A DNA stretch of 64,000 nucleotides from assembly GCF_000756615.1 (NCBI RefSeq), contig NZ_CP009288.1, forward strand, positions 2,170,001 to 2,234,000. The letters are read 5' to 3'. This stretch comes from Paenibacillus durus. Lineage in GTDB: Bacteria > Bacillota > Bacilli > Paenibacillales > Paenibacillaceae. This document shows positions 1 through 7,776 of the stretch, in pieces (within the stretch, counting starts at the first letter, position 1; the number at the start of each line of letters is the position of its first letter). The translations under genes and the position numbers were made by a program. The notes beneath the pieces were generated by a model. The model searched no databases. It worked only from the letters and a program-made list of their open reading frames with translations, and was not told where the DNA came from.

Positions 1-2
1 TT

Positions 3-647
3 GTCATCGGCGCTGTTCTTTATCTGGCTTTGGTAGTGCTGTCATCCGGCTCGGCTCCTCTCGATGCGGCTGTACTGCTGCTCATTTGGACCCTTCTGAC
101 CGGGGGGCTGCATCTGGACGGTTTGATGGATACGGCGGACGGACTCGGAAGCCATCGGCCGCGTGAACAGATGCTAGCGATCATGAAGGACAGCCGTGTT
201 GGAGCCATGGGCGTCTTGGCGGCGTTCTTCGTGCTGCTGATCAAGTGGGCCTCTCTCTGGACCCTGATTGACAGACTGCGAGAGGGCTCGATATCCGGGA
301 GCGTGCTGCTGTGCGTGCTGCTTACCGTTCCGGCCGTGAGCCGGGGGGCTATGGTGGCTGCCATTGTCCGGCGCCCTTATATTGGAGGGGAACAAGGCAT
401 GGGAGGGCTGTTCCGGGAAGCCCGTGCCGGTTATCTTGCAGGAGCTATGCTGCTGCTGCTATTCCCGGTTATTCTCCGGCCTTCCTTCGGATGGATCTGG
501 CTTACCATCATTCAGGCCGCTGCCGCCTGGCTGCTGGTCCGTTATTTTGTCCGGCGGCTTGGAGGGTTGACCGGTGATACGTATGGAGCTTTGAACGAGC
601 TGGTAGAGACTGCGGGTCTCCTGGCTGCGGTATATATCTCGTTCTAG
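3..647 (+). CDS. cobS: Adenosylcobinamide-GDP ribazoletransferase, 5' truncated by window
   Basis: This membrane enzyme joins adenosylcobinamide-GDP to alpha-ribazole(-5'-phosphate) late in cobalamin synthesis. The reading frame is open to the window edge, so the N-terminus lies upstream; the first TTG at 30 is internal. The motif GGLHLDGLMDTADGLG carries the acidic cluster typical of CobS, and several hydrophobic segments follow, fitting a polytopic membrane protein. It ends 16 bp before cobD, which has its own AGGAGG site, so the two are almost certainly in one operon. The usual upstream partner (cobU/cobP) and any B12 riboswitch would lie outside the window. Confidence 0.93.
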   Translation, partial: VIGAVLYLALVVLSSGSAPLDAAVLLLIWTLLTGGLHLDGLMDTADGLGSHRPREQMLAIMKDSRVGAMGVLAAFFVLLIKWASLWTLIDRLREGSISGSVLLCVLLTVPAVSRGAMVAAIVRRPYIGGEQGMGGLFREARAGYLAGAMLLLLFPVILRPSFGWIWLTIIQAAAAWLLVRYFVRRLGGLTGDTYGALNELVETAGLLAAVYISF

Positions 648-663
648 AACAGGAGGAAAAAGC

Positions 664-1785
664 ATGCTGGAGCGAAACGGCCATGGAGGGGACTTGGCTA
701 CGGCGGAAGAACTGTTCGGAGTACCGGCCCGGGAATTGCTTGATTTCAGCGCGAATATTAATCCCTTTGGACCGCCGCCGGGGTTAAAGGATGTCCTTCA
801 TGAGGAATGGGCGGGGCTGGTTCACTATCCCGACCCTGAATCCCGGGAACTGCGAACAGCCATTTCGCAAAAATACAATATTGAGCCTGCGTCCATTCTC
901 GTTGGCAACGGGGCTGCCGAAATCATTGATTTGATCGTGCGAGGGTTTAAGCCGGGGAAAGTGGCGGTGGTCGATCCGGCGTTTCTGGAATATGCCGAAG
1001 CCGCGTTAAAAGCCGGCGCCGAAGTTCTATCCGTTCCCGCCTCTGCGGACGACGGCTTCGCCATTCCCGAGGAAGCGCTGCTCGCCGCCTGCGAAGAAGC
1101 GGACCTGCTGTTTATTGGCCAGCCCAACAATCCTACGGGACAGTGGCTGAGCAGGGAAGCCGTGGTTCGTCTTGCGGACACAGCCGTAACGCATAATACC
1201 ATCCTTGTGCTCGACGAGGCGTTCATCGACTTTTTCGAGGACGAGAGAGAGCTGTCTTTCATTCGCGAGGCGGCTACTTCGAGGCATGTGATCGTTATTC
1301 GGTCCATGACCAAATTTTACGGCATCCCCGGATTGCGGCTGGGCTACGCCGCCTCCCACCCGGACAATATCTCGTTCATTCGGAAGCTGCAGGTTCCATG
1401 GAGCGTAAATCTTTTGGCACAAAAAGCCGGGGTGTTCGCGTTAAAGCAGAACGAATACGAAATGCGCACGAAGCGGCTCGTAGCCGTGGAGCGGGCCTGG
1501 CTGGAAGAGGAATTAAAGCGAATGGGCTGCTTGCCGTATCCGGGAAAAGCCAATTTTATTCTGGTCCGCACCGGCGCCTCCGGGCCGAATGCTTCGGAGC
1601 TCCAGCTCACGCTGGGGCGGCAGGGCATTCTGATTCGCGGATGCGCTGGTTTTGCCGGTCTTGATCACCGATATTTTAGGATTGCGGTTAGAACATGTAT
1701 GGAGAATGAACGCTTGATTGCCGCGCTGCATGGCGCTCTCTGCAATCGGCAGGGAGCGGAGGGGACAGATTGGCCGTCTCGCTAA
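664..1785 (+). CDS. cobD: Threonine-phosphate decarboxylase (CobD), PLP aminotransferase fold
   Basis: CobD decarboxylates L-threonine-O-3-phosphate to (R)-1-amino-2-propanol phosphate, the linker of the B12 nucleotide loop. The 373-residue protein has the family opening (LDFSANINPFGPP), the PNNPTG turn, the DEAFIDF motif and the PLP-lysine region RSMTKFYGIPGLRLGY. HisC-type aminotransferases share this fold, but the N-terminal HGGD and FSANINP motifs and the cob context favour CobD. The ATG at 664 follows an AGGAGGAAAAA site. The 3' end overlaps the start of the phosphatase gene by 16 nt, consistent with translational coupling. Confidence 0.93.
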   Translation: MLERNGHGGDLATAEELFGVPARELLDFSANINPFGPPPGLKDVLHEEWAGLVHYPDPESRELRTAISQKYNIEPASILVGNGAAEIIDLIVRGFKPGKVAVVDPAFLEYAEAALKAGAEVLSVPASADDGFAIPEEALLAACEEADLLFIGQPNNPTGQWLSREAVVRLADTAVTHNTILVLDEAFIDFFEDERELSFIREAATSRHVIVIRSMTKFYGIPGLRLGYAASHPDNISFIRKLQVPWSVNLLAQKAGVFALKQNEYEMRTKRLVAVERAWLEEELKRMGCLPYPGKANFILVRTGASGPNASELQLTLGRQGILIRGCAGFAGLDHRYFRIAVRTCMENERLIAALHGALCNRQGAEGTDWPSR

Positions 1786-2366
1786 CGAAGATTATTTTTG
1801 CCAGGCATGGAGCTACGGAGTGGAATACGCAGCAGCGCTACATAGGACATACGGATCAGCCGCTGAATGAGCTGGGCAGGAAGCAGGCGAAGGAACTCGG
1901 CAGCGCCTTGGCGCATTTTCATTTCGATGCCATTTATTGCAGTGATCTGCGGAGAGCCCGCGAGACAGCCTATGAAGTGCAGCAGGCAATTTGCGGCGAA
2001 GGGGGAAGCCGGCCGCCGCTGATCGCGGATGCGAGGCTGAGAGAAACGGATTTCGGCTGGATCGAAGGCTTGACTTATGAAGAAGCGATGGCCCGCTTTC
2101 CCGAAGAAATGACCGGGTGGTACGGACAGATCGAGACGCGGACCCCGCCAGGCGGGAAAGAATCGCTATCCGATGTCCGCAGCCGGGTGTGCCATTTTAT
2201 GAAGGAAGTGAGCGGGCAGGATTACGGCAAAATACTAATTGTTACCCATGGCGGAGTCATTAATTCATGGCTCGCGCATATCGGGAAGAAGCCATTCTGG
2301 GAGAATCCCCTTAAGCATGGGGAGTGGACCGAATGCGAGGGTCAAGAGGTGAGGGAAACTGAGTAA
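1770..2366 (+). CDS. cobC: Alpha-ribazole phosphatase, histidine phosphatase family
   Basis: This enzyme dephosphorylates alpha-ribazole-5'-phosphate (or adenosylcobalamin-5'-phosphate). The 198-residue protein has the phosphohistidine motif FARHGATEWN near the N-terminus, the partner motif SDLRRARETA, the acid-base region ETDFGWIEGLTYEE and the second catalytic histidine in VTHGGVINSW. Other members of the phosphoglycerate-mutase-like family look alike; the cob operon position decides the call. Translation probably starts at TTG 1770, preceded by a purine-rich GGAGCGGAGGGG site inside the end of cobD. The stop overlaps the likely CTG start of cobQ. Confidence 0.9.
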   Translation: MAVSLTKIIFARHGATEWNTQQRYIGHTDQPLNELGRKQAKELGSALAHFHFDAIYCSDLRRARETAYEVQQAICGEGGSRPPLIADARLRETDFGWIEGLTYEEAMARFPEEMTGWYGQIETRTPPGGKESLSDVRSRVCHFMKEVSGQDYGKILIVTHGGVINSWLAHIGKKPFWENPLKHGEWTECEGQEVRETE

Positions 2367-3870
2367 AGCGAAAACGATCATGTTTCAGGGAACGGCGTCC
2401 GACGTTGGTAAAAGCATTATCACCACGGCGGTGTGCCGGATTTTTTATCAGGACGGGTTCAAGACGGCGCCTTACAAATCGCAAAATATGGCGCTGAACT
2501 CCTATGTTACCTTATGCGGCAAAGAAATCGGCCGGGCGCAGGGCGTTCAGGCGGAAGCCTGCGGGATTACGGCTACAACGGACATGAACCCCATTCTTAT
2601 TAAACCGACAAGAGATATGACCGCCCAGGTTGTCGTTCACGGCAGGCCGCATGCGGAAATGAGCGCCCGGCGCTACCGCGAGGAATACTTGCCCATAGCG
2701 GGAACGATTGTACGGGACGCTCTTGACCGTTTGAAGTCCGAGTATGAGGTGATCGTCATCGAAGGGGCGGGAAGCCCGGCGGAAATCAATTTGAAGGACC
2801 GGGATATTGTCAATATGCGGCTGGCGGGGTGGGCGGATGCTCCGGTTGTCCTGGTCGCGGATATTGACCGAGGCGGTGTGTTTGCCTCTATCGTCGGAAC
2901 GCTGGAACTGCTTGAAGAGCATGAACGGAGCCGGGTAAAAGGCTTCATTATCAACAAATTCAGGGGAGATATCGCGATCCTGCAGCCTGGGCTTGACTGG
3001 CTGGAGCAGCGTACGGGAATACCCGTCCTTGGCGTGGTTCCCCACCTGAACGGGATCGATATCGAGGCCGAGGATTCGGTGGCCCTGGATCACCAGCAGG
3101 ATAACCTGAATTCGGATGCCGACATCGATGTCGCTGTCATCCGGTTGCCCCGGATTTCCAACTTTACGGATACCGACCCGCTCGGGGCTGAACCGGATGT
3201 GCAGGTGCGTTATGTACAGAGTCCGGAGGAACTGGGCAATCCCGATGTCATTTTGCTGCCTGGAACGAAGAATACACTGGCTGACCTGGGCTTTTTGCGG
3301 GAAACGGGACTGGCGGAAGCCATAAGGAAAAGGGCTGCGTCCGGAACCCGTCTTGTGGGCATTTGCGGCGGATACCAGATGCTGGGAGCGAGGTTGAGCG
3401 ATCCTCATCAAGTGGAGTCGGAGGAAGGCAAAGCGGCCGGACTGGGATTTTTGCCGGCGGAAACGGTCTTTTATCCCGATAAACGAACGGAGAGAGTCCG
3501 GGGGACTGTAGCTTGCAATCATCCGGAATGGCTGGAGCTGCAAGGCATTTCCGTAGAGGGTTACGAAATCCATATGGGCAGAACGGATAAGCTGGAGCCC
3601 GTAGAAGGGCTGTTTCAGATCGGCGGCCATGAAGACGGCATGCTGTCGGCGGACGGGAGGATATGGGGCACTTATCTGCACGGGATATTCGAAAACGATG
3701 AATTCCGGCGTAAATGGCTCAACCTGATCCGGCAAGACAAAGGACTTGCCCCTCTTCCAACTGACATCCATTTTCAAAGCCGCAAAACGGCTGCCTTCGA
3801 CCGATTGGCCGACCATGCCAGAGCGCATCTCGATATTGACAAGCTTTACCGGATTGCTGGATTAAAATAA
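2359..3870 (+). CDS. cobQ: Cobyric acid synthase, glutamine-dependent
   Basis: CobQ (CbiP) amidates the b, d, e and g side chains of adenosylcobyrinic acid a,c-diamide using ATP and glutamine. The P-loop-like motif FQGTASDVGKS opens the dethiobiotin-synthetase-like domain. The C-terminal class I glutamine amidotransferase shows the nucleophile cysteine in GICGGYQMLG and the histidine in YLHGIFEN. The first ATG is at 2380, but family members carry a few more residues (here SKAKTI) before FQGT. CTG 2359 supplies them and sits behind GAGGTGAGGG (2346-2355), overlapping the cobC stop. CTG is therefore the likelier start, inferred from spacing and family length. Confidence 0.93.
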   Translation: MSKAKTIMFQGTASDVGKSIITTAVCRIFYQDGFKTAPYKSQNMALNSYVTLCGKEIGRAQGVQAEACGITATTDMNPILIKPTRDMTAQVVVHGRPHAEMSARRYREEYLPIAGTIVRDALDRLKSEYEVIVIEGAGSPAEINLKDRDIVNMRLAGWADAPVVLVADIDRGGVFASIVGTLELLEEHERSRVKGFIINKFRGDIAILQPGLDWLEQRTGIPVLGVVPHLNGIDIEAEDSVALDHQQDNLNSDADIDVAVIRLPRISNFTDTDPLGAEPDVQVRYVQSPEELGNPDVILLPGTKNTLADLGFLRETGLAEAIRKRAASGTRLVGICGGYQMLGARLSDPHQVESEEGKAAGLGFLPAETVFYPDKRTERVRGTVACNHPEWLELQGISVEGYEIHMGRTDKLEPVEGLFQIGGHEDGMLSADGRIWGTYLHGIFENDEFRRKWLNLIRQDKGLAPLPTDIHFQSRKTAAFDRLADHARAHLDIDKLYRIAGLK

Positions 3871-3921
3871 GAAGGAGCCCGAGCCACCCTTGAGAGCGGG
3901 ACTGGTTCGGGTTCTTCATTT
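3871..3921. terminator. Bidirectional terminator between cobQ and tetR
   Basis: An inverted repeat pairs 3871-3886 (gaaggagcccgagcca) with 3903-3917 (tggttcgggttcttc), allowing G-T pairs. T-rich sequence follows on both strands. It lies between two converging genes and overlaps the tetR stop codon. Confidence 0.75.
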
Positions 3922-4497
3922 TATCAATGTAAGGATTGTTTCAACCGAATGGTCTATAAATGATCGATCGGGGCGAGATTTCATCATCACAGTAAGTCCG
4001 ATTAAAGATACGACGAGTGTCTGGGCCAAAGCTGCTGCATGGGTATCCTTTTTAATTTCGCCAGATTGTATGCCTCGTTCAATTGTTTCTTGAAATATTG
4101 CGGATAGATACATTTGATGTTCTCGTGTCAGAATTTCAAATTTTGGTTCATGGGGCGCAAGCTCCACCATGGTATTGATGCAGAAGCATCCCCGATTGAG
4201 ATCTTCCCCGTATTCTTTGGCCACAACCCCTTCGAAGAAGGAACGAAACGCTTTTTTAACGGATGGAGTTTTTTGGAGCTGGGAACTAACAAATGAAGCG
4301 TGAAACTGAGTATATTTTCGAAGTGCAGCCTCAAAAAGCTGCTTTTTGTCCCCGAATGCTGAATAAATGCTTGGCCGTTGGATGCCCATTCTGGAGGTCA
4401 AATCGCTTAACGAGGTTGCCTCGTATCCTTTCTCCCAAAACTGATGCATAGCTGCTTCCAATGCCTTTTGCTCATCAAACTCACGTTGCCGCACCAT
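3916..4497 (-). CDS. TetR/AcrR family repressor next to a divergent MFS pump
   Basis: This 193-residue regulator has an N-terminal helix-turn-helix (about residues 20-55; SLSDLTSRMGIQRPSIYSAF followed by GDKKQLFEAAL), which is the TetR signature, and a C-terminal ligand-binding region with FCINTMVELAPH. It is transcribed divergently from the MFS gene at 4776. The simplest reading is local repression of that pump and of itself, relieved by a compound that cannot be named from sequence. The 250-bp intergenic region contains a candidate operator overlapping a -10 element. The gene shares a terminator with cobQ. Confidence 0.88.
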   Translation of the reverse strand: MVRQREFDEQKALEAAMHQFWEKGYEATSLSDLTSRMGIQRPSIYSAFGDKKQLFEAALRKYTQFHASFVSSQLQKTPSVKKAFRSFFEGVVAKEYGEDLNRGCFCINTMVELAPHEPKFEILTREHQMYLSAIFQETIERGIQSGEIKKDTHAAALAQTLVVSLIGLTVMMKSRPDRSFIDHSVETILTLIK

Positions 4498-4567
4498 AAT
4501 AACACCCCCTTTTCAAAATATAAGAATTAATAAGTTTCACGTTTATCACTGGCCTTATATTTCTACG

Positions 4568-4614
4568 AGAAACGCACTTGCGTCCTTTGTGGACGCCGTC
4601 AGGCGTTTCTTTTT
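4568..4614 (+). terminator. Intrinsic-terminator-like hairpin in the tetR/MFS intergenic region
   Basis: The arms agaaacgc (4568-4575) and gcgtttct (4603-4610) pair, with an inner gcgtcc/ggacgc stem, and a T-run follows. It points in the + direction but lies upstream of the visible MFS promoters, with no + strand gene before it. It may be a relic, or insulate the pump from an unseen upstream transcript. Confidence 0.55.
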
Positions 4615-4668
4615 GTAACAAACAGTACATTATGATTTTACGATTATCTGAATGAATCTGTCAAATCA

Positions 4669-4733
4669 TTGACAGCGGAAGCTCAGTTATTATATATTCC
4701 CATTGTCATTATTTACTGATTGGTATAATATAC
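4669..4733 (+). promoter_or_regulatory. Promoters of the MFS gene with candidate TetR operator
   Basis: TTGACA (4669-4674) is followed after 16-18 bp by TATATA/TATATT. A second, extended -10 element, TGGTATAAT, lies at 4721-4729. The inverted repeat GTATA-a-TATAC (4723-4733) overlaps this second -10, and direct repeats TACTGAT occur at 4714 and 4731. A repressor bound here would block the pump promoter. The operator role is inferred. Confidence 0.5.
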
Positions 4734-4775
4734 TGATCGATACATATTGTGCAAATGAAGAGGAGAGTGTACCAT

Positions 4776-5990
4776 TTGAAGAAGCTTGAAGATTCGAAAT
4801 CCGCTCCGTCGCTTTCACGTTCAGTCACGCTGTTGTTTGCAGCCGTCTGCGGACTGGCAGTTGCCAACATTTATTTTGCGCAGCCGCTGCTTGACGCGAT
4901 ATCGAAAGAATACGGAATCAGTCATGCGTACATAGGCATAATCATCACAATTACTCAAATTTGTTATGCATTTGGCCTTCTATTGCTGGTACCGCTTGGC
5001 GATTTAGTGGATCGGCGCCGCCTGGTTGCCGGTATGATGCTTCTCTCTGTGTTAGGATTGTTCACGGTAGGCATTGCCACTAATAGCACCGTACTGTTGG
5101 CGGGAATGGCTGTGGTCGGTATGTTTGCCGTCGTGGTGCAAGTGCTTGTATCGTTTGCGGCGACTTTGGCTGCACCGTCTGATCGCGGGCGTGCTGTTGG
5201 TTTGGTAACAAGCGGTGTGGTGATTGGCATTCTGCTGGCCCGTACCGCTGCTGGCATTTTGTCCGACATCGGGGGATGGCGTACGGTCTATTTTGTCTCC
5301 GCTGGATTGACACTGTTGATGGCTATTGTGCTGTTCCGGATTCTGCCGCATAACCAAAAAATAAAAAGATCAATATCCTACCCGCAACTGTTACGCTCGG
5401 TGTTTACCTTATTTATGCAGGAGCCGGTATTGCGAATTCGTGCTGTTATCTGCTTGTCGATCTTTACTGCGTTTAGCATATTATGGAGTTCACTTGTGCT
5501 GCCGCTCAGCGCACCGCCGCTTTCACTTTCACATACCGTTATCGGGTTGTTTGGCCTCGCGGGTGTGGCGGGAGCGTTGGCTGCGGCAAGAGCAGGACAT
5601 CTGGCGGATCGAGGTTTGGGGCAGCGAACGACCGGGATAGCTTTGACTGTTTTGGTGGGATCATGGCTGCCTATCGGTTTTACGGAACATTCATTGTGGG
5701 CATTGATTGTAGGAGTTATCGCTCTGGATCTCGCGGTGCAGGCTGTGCATGTTACGAATCAATCGATGATTTTACGTGTGCGTCCTGAGGCTCGCAGCCG
5801 TCTCACTGCAGGGTACATGATCTTCTATTCCATCGGCAGCGCCGCTGGTGCGATTTCCTCTACTTCAGTCTTCGCATACGCCGGGTGGACCGGTGTGTGT
5901 GTGCTGGGTGCCACAGTCAGCATCATTGCTTTGCTTTTTTGGCTATTAACTAAGCGTGAATACGTTACTTTTCCAAGCAAAAGCAAGTAA
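4776..5990 (+). CDS. MFS efflux transporter, 12-TM drug:proton antiporter type
   Basis: This is a 404-residue polytopic membrane protein of the major facilitator superfamily. The motif-A-like loop GDLVDRRRLVAG lies between TM2 and TM3, and hydrophobic segments are spread along the whole chain, as in 12-TM DHA1-type exporters. TTG 4776 is chosen because AGGAGAG (4761-4767) lies at proper spacing; the GTG at 4749 and ATG at 4755 lie upstream of or inside that site. The divergent TetR gene suggests inducible drug or metabolite export. The substrate cannot be read from sequence. Confidence 0.87.
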   Translation: MKKLEDSKSAPSLSRSVTLLFAAVCGLAVANIYFAQPLLDAISKEYGISHAYIGIIITITQICYAFGLLLLVPLGDLVDRRRLVAGMMLLSVLGLFTVGIATNSTVLLAGMAVVGMFAVVVQVLVSFAATLAAPSDRGRAVGLVTSGVVIGILLARTAAGILSDIGGWRTVYFVSAGLTLLMAIVLFRILPHNQKIKRSISYPQLLRSVFTLFMQEPVLRIRAVICLSIFTAFSILWSSLVLPLSAPPLSLSHTVIGLFGLAGVAGALAAARAGHLADRGLGQRTTGIALTVLVGSWLPIGFTEHSLWALIVGVIALDLAVQAVHVTNQSMILRVRPEARSRLTAGYMIFYSIGSAAGAISSTSVFAYAGWTGVCVLGATVSIIALLFWLLTKREYVTFPSKSK

Positions 5991-6012
5991 AATAAAGCAA
6001 GATATATGTGTA

Positions 6013-6230
6013 GCTATATAAGATGAACTTGAAAAATGTAATCAGTGTAAGGAGTAACGAAGGGGAAGTTTGGAACTGTAGGAGCGATAGCGATCGCCTT
6101 TGTCTCCGGATTTCAACCGCGAAGAGCGGTTATTCGAGAAATCTGGAGACAACAGCGGCCGGAAGTCCAAACGTTCCTCGTAGTTGCGACTGGTATCTGA
6201 TAGGAAAATCTTAAGTTCAGCTTATATAGC
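6013..6230. mobile_element. 218-bp MITE-like palindromic element
   Basis: Terminal inverted repeats bound the element: gctatataagatgaactt (6013-6030) and aagttcagcttatatagc (6213-6230), with one mismatch over 18 bp. Inside, the arms keep pairing: gtttgga with tccaaac, tttgtctccggattt with aaatctggagacaa, and a central aaccgc/gcggtt hairpin around 6117-6135. The whole unit could fold into one long stem or cruciform. The 63-codon open frame within it has no family features and is treated as chance. No clear target-site duplication is visible. Mobility and copy number are inference; a non-coding RNA is the alternative. Confidence 0.6.
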
Positions 6231-6242
6231 ATGCTGTTATGA

Positions 6243-6377
6243 TGGGGGCGACAAAAGAATCAATGTTACCCGAAAGAAGAAATACATCTCGTTAACTATT
6301 CCAGCCAAGAGCGGGATGATTTATGGAAGAAAGTACTGAGGAACCATGAGCAGTGGAAGAAATCGAAGGGTTTGTAA
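6243..6377 (+). pseudogene. C-terminal remnant of a small protein just after the palindromic element
   Basis: The frame ending at TAA 6375 reads like a genuine charged C-terminus (YPKEEIHLVNYSSQERDDLW then KKVLRNHEQWKKSKGL). It has no start codon after the TGA at 6240, and it begins 12 bp after the palindromic element. A normal terminator follows. It may be the 3' end of a gene disrupted when the element inserted. I do not recognise the family, and a chance open frame is possible. Confidence 0.35.
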
Positions 6378-6386
6378 CCTCATATT

Positions 6387-6417
6387 AAAAGCCGCGTCCA
6401 CAAGAACACGGCTTTTT
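6387..6417 (+). terminator. Rho-independent terminator
   Basis: aaaagccgcgt and acacggctttt form the stem, followed by a T-run. It lies just after the small-protein remnant and before the 3' end of the opposing GT8 gene. Confidence 0.75.
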
Positions 6418-6435
6418 GGATGGATACCAGCGGGA

Positions 6436-7527
6436 TTAAAAATATTTTCTCAACGGAAGATTCGGTGCCGAATTCGTCTCCTTGTTCTGAGTACCTTTAT
6501 TGGTTCTGGTCAGTCTGATCAATCTCAAACTAGGCAGATCAATCAGGCTGATCTTTGTTCGTCTGCTTCTTTTTAATGGCAGTTTTCCCTGGGAAGCTTT
6601 ACGTACTCTTCGTTTTAAGCTGTTATGAGAAGCTGTGTTAGATATGCGTTTCCGATATCTCTTCGCGCTCGTGCGCTTCCTATTTTTCTGAACAACAGCA
6701 GGATGGACAACAGCAGGATGGACTTCCACTGCCTTTCGAGGCTGCTGTTCACTCCACGGCGTTAGGTTAAGATAATTCCTGTACAGCTCTGCGCCTATAG
6801 AATTAGCATCCCAGCATTTTTCAATTCCGGCGAAATGGACGATTTTATTCGTAAAGTCATGATCAACAGAGGCAAGGCTGAACAAGTTAAAGCGTAAATC
6901 CAATGGGAGGTAATTTCCTCCGTAAACTACGTTTAATGCATCTTGATCAGGCATGGTGGTATCGGGGAAGTTCCGGAAAAAGTTTAGCGTTTCACCGTAC
7001 CAGCCAGCATTGCTGCGGATATTGATCAAGGAAAATAAAATAACCCCGGAATTAAAATAAAGATCTGGATTAAGCCCTTTGGAGTTAATAATTGGCGCTA
7101 TTTCCATGATGCCTTGATCCTTAATTGCGCCCAAATAATAATTGCCCAATTCAATTTGCCACAGCTCGGTAATGTCCATGTTAACCAGAACGTCGCAGTC
7201 CAAATAAATAATTTTGTCCACTGGTATTAATCCGGGAAGAAGCAGCCGATACATGCAGGCCTGCGTCCATGCGTTAATGGAACCAACACCCGCCATTACC
7301 TGAAGCATATCCTCAGGTATAATGATGTGATAGAAATTAATCGTGTGGTTAAATCTGGTTGTTAGGTCAACGAGCTTTTGCCTGTTATCATCGTTTAAAG
7401 TCTCATCATGCAAAATATGAACATTAACAGGGGAACTCGTATGGTGAAAAACTGATGCTAGAACGACCCCAGCATGCTCAGCATATTGCCCATCCTTATC
7501 CTGAAAAGCCAATACTAGTTCAATCAT
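6436..7527 (-). CDS. Glycosyltransferase family 8 with basic C-terminal tail
   Basis: This 363-residue protein matches family 8 retaining glycosyltransferases (LgtC/general stress protein A type) over about residues 1-260. The metal-binding DxD motif is in IIYLDCDVLVN, with FNSGVILF and PDQDALNVV downstream and a HFAGIEKCW motif near the domain end. The last ~95 residues are not part of the catalytic fold: they are very rich in Lys/Arg and include a duplicated HPAVV from a 15-bp tandem repeat. The tail may bind an anionic polymer or membrane, which is inference. ATG 7527 has a GAGAGGAT site. Acceptor unknown; no other polysaccharide genes adjoin it. Confidence 0.85.
   Translation of the reverse strand: MIELVLAFQDKDGQYAEHAGVVLASVFHHTSSPVNVHILHDETLNDDNRQKLVDLTTRFNHTINFYHIIIPEDMLQVMAGVGSINAWTQACMYRLLLPGLIPVDKIIYLDCDVLVNMDITELWQIELGNYYLGAIKDQGIMEIAPIINSKGLNPDLYFNSGVILFSLINIRSNAGWYGETLNFFRNFPDTTMPDQDALNVVYGGNYLPLDLRFNLFSLASVDHDFTNKIVHFAGIEKCWDANSIGAELYRNYLNLTPWSEQQPRKAVEVHPAVVHPAVVQKNRKRTSAKRYRKRISNTASHNSLKRRVRKASQGKLPLKRSRRTKISLIDLPSLRLIRLTRTNKGTQNKETNSAPNLPLRKYF
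6694..6723. repeat. Two tandem 15-bp units inside the GT8 gene
   Basis: aacagcaggatggac occurs twice back to back. In the GT8 frame it encodes the repeated HPAVV at the junction between the catalytic domain and the basic tail. The unit is a multiple of three, so copy-number change would keep the frame. Confidence 0.85.
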
Positions 7528-7776
7528 CTGATTTATCCTCTCATAGCGTTTTTGTACGAATGTACCACATTATACGTTTGTCACGACCGAGTGATAAGGG
7601 CATATTCACCACGCTATTGACCCAATTTCTTGTGTGCCCAAAAAATCAGGACCATTGAAATTGCAGCTTACCTACTCCCCTATTGAAAAGACTTCAAAGG
7701 CAGCCGATTATAAGGTATAATGCGACTGCACTTCGTAACCCCAGAAAGTAAAAACTCATATTTTTGGAGAGAATTA

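Noticed and set aside
2512..3828. 438-codon minus-strand frame opposite cobQ
   Set aside because: Antisense shadow of a well-supported enzyme gene; no recognisable domain and no start signal.
4749..4776. Upstream in-frame GTG/ATG starts for the MFS gene
   Set aside because: They place the AGGAGAG ribosome site inside the coding region; TTG 4776 is properly spaced from it.
6023..6214. 63-codon frame inside the palindromic element
   Set aside because: It follows the inverted-repeat structure rather than codon pattern and has no ribosome site or homology-like features.
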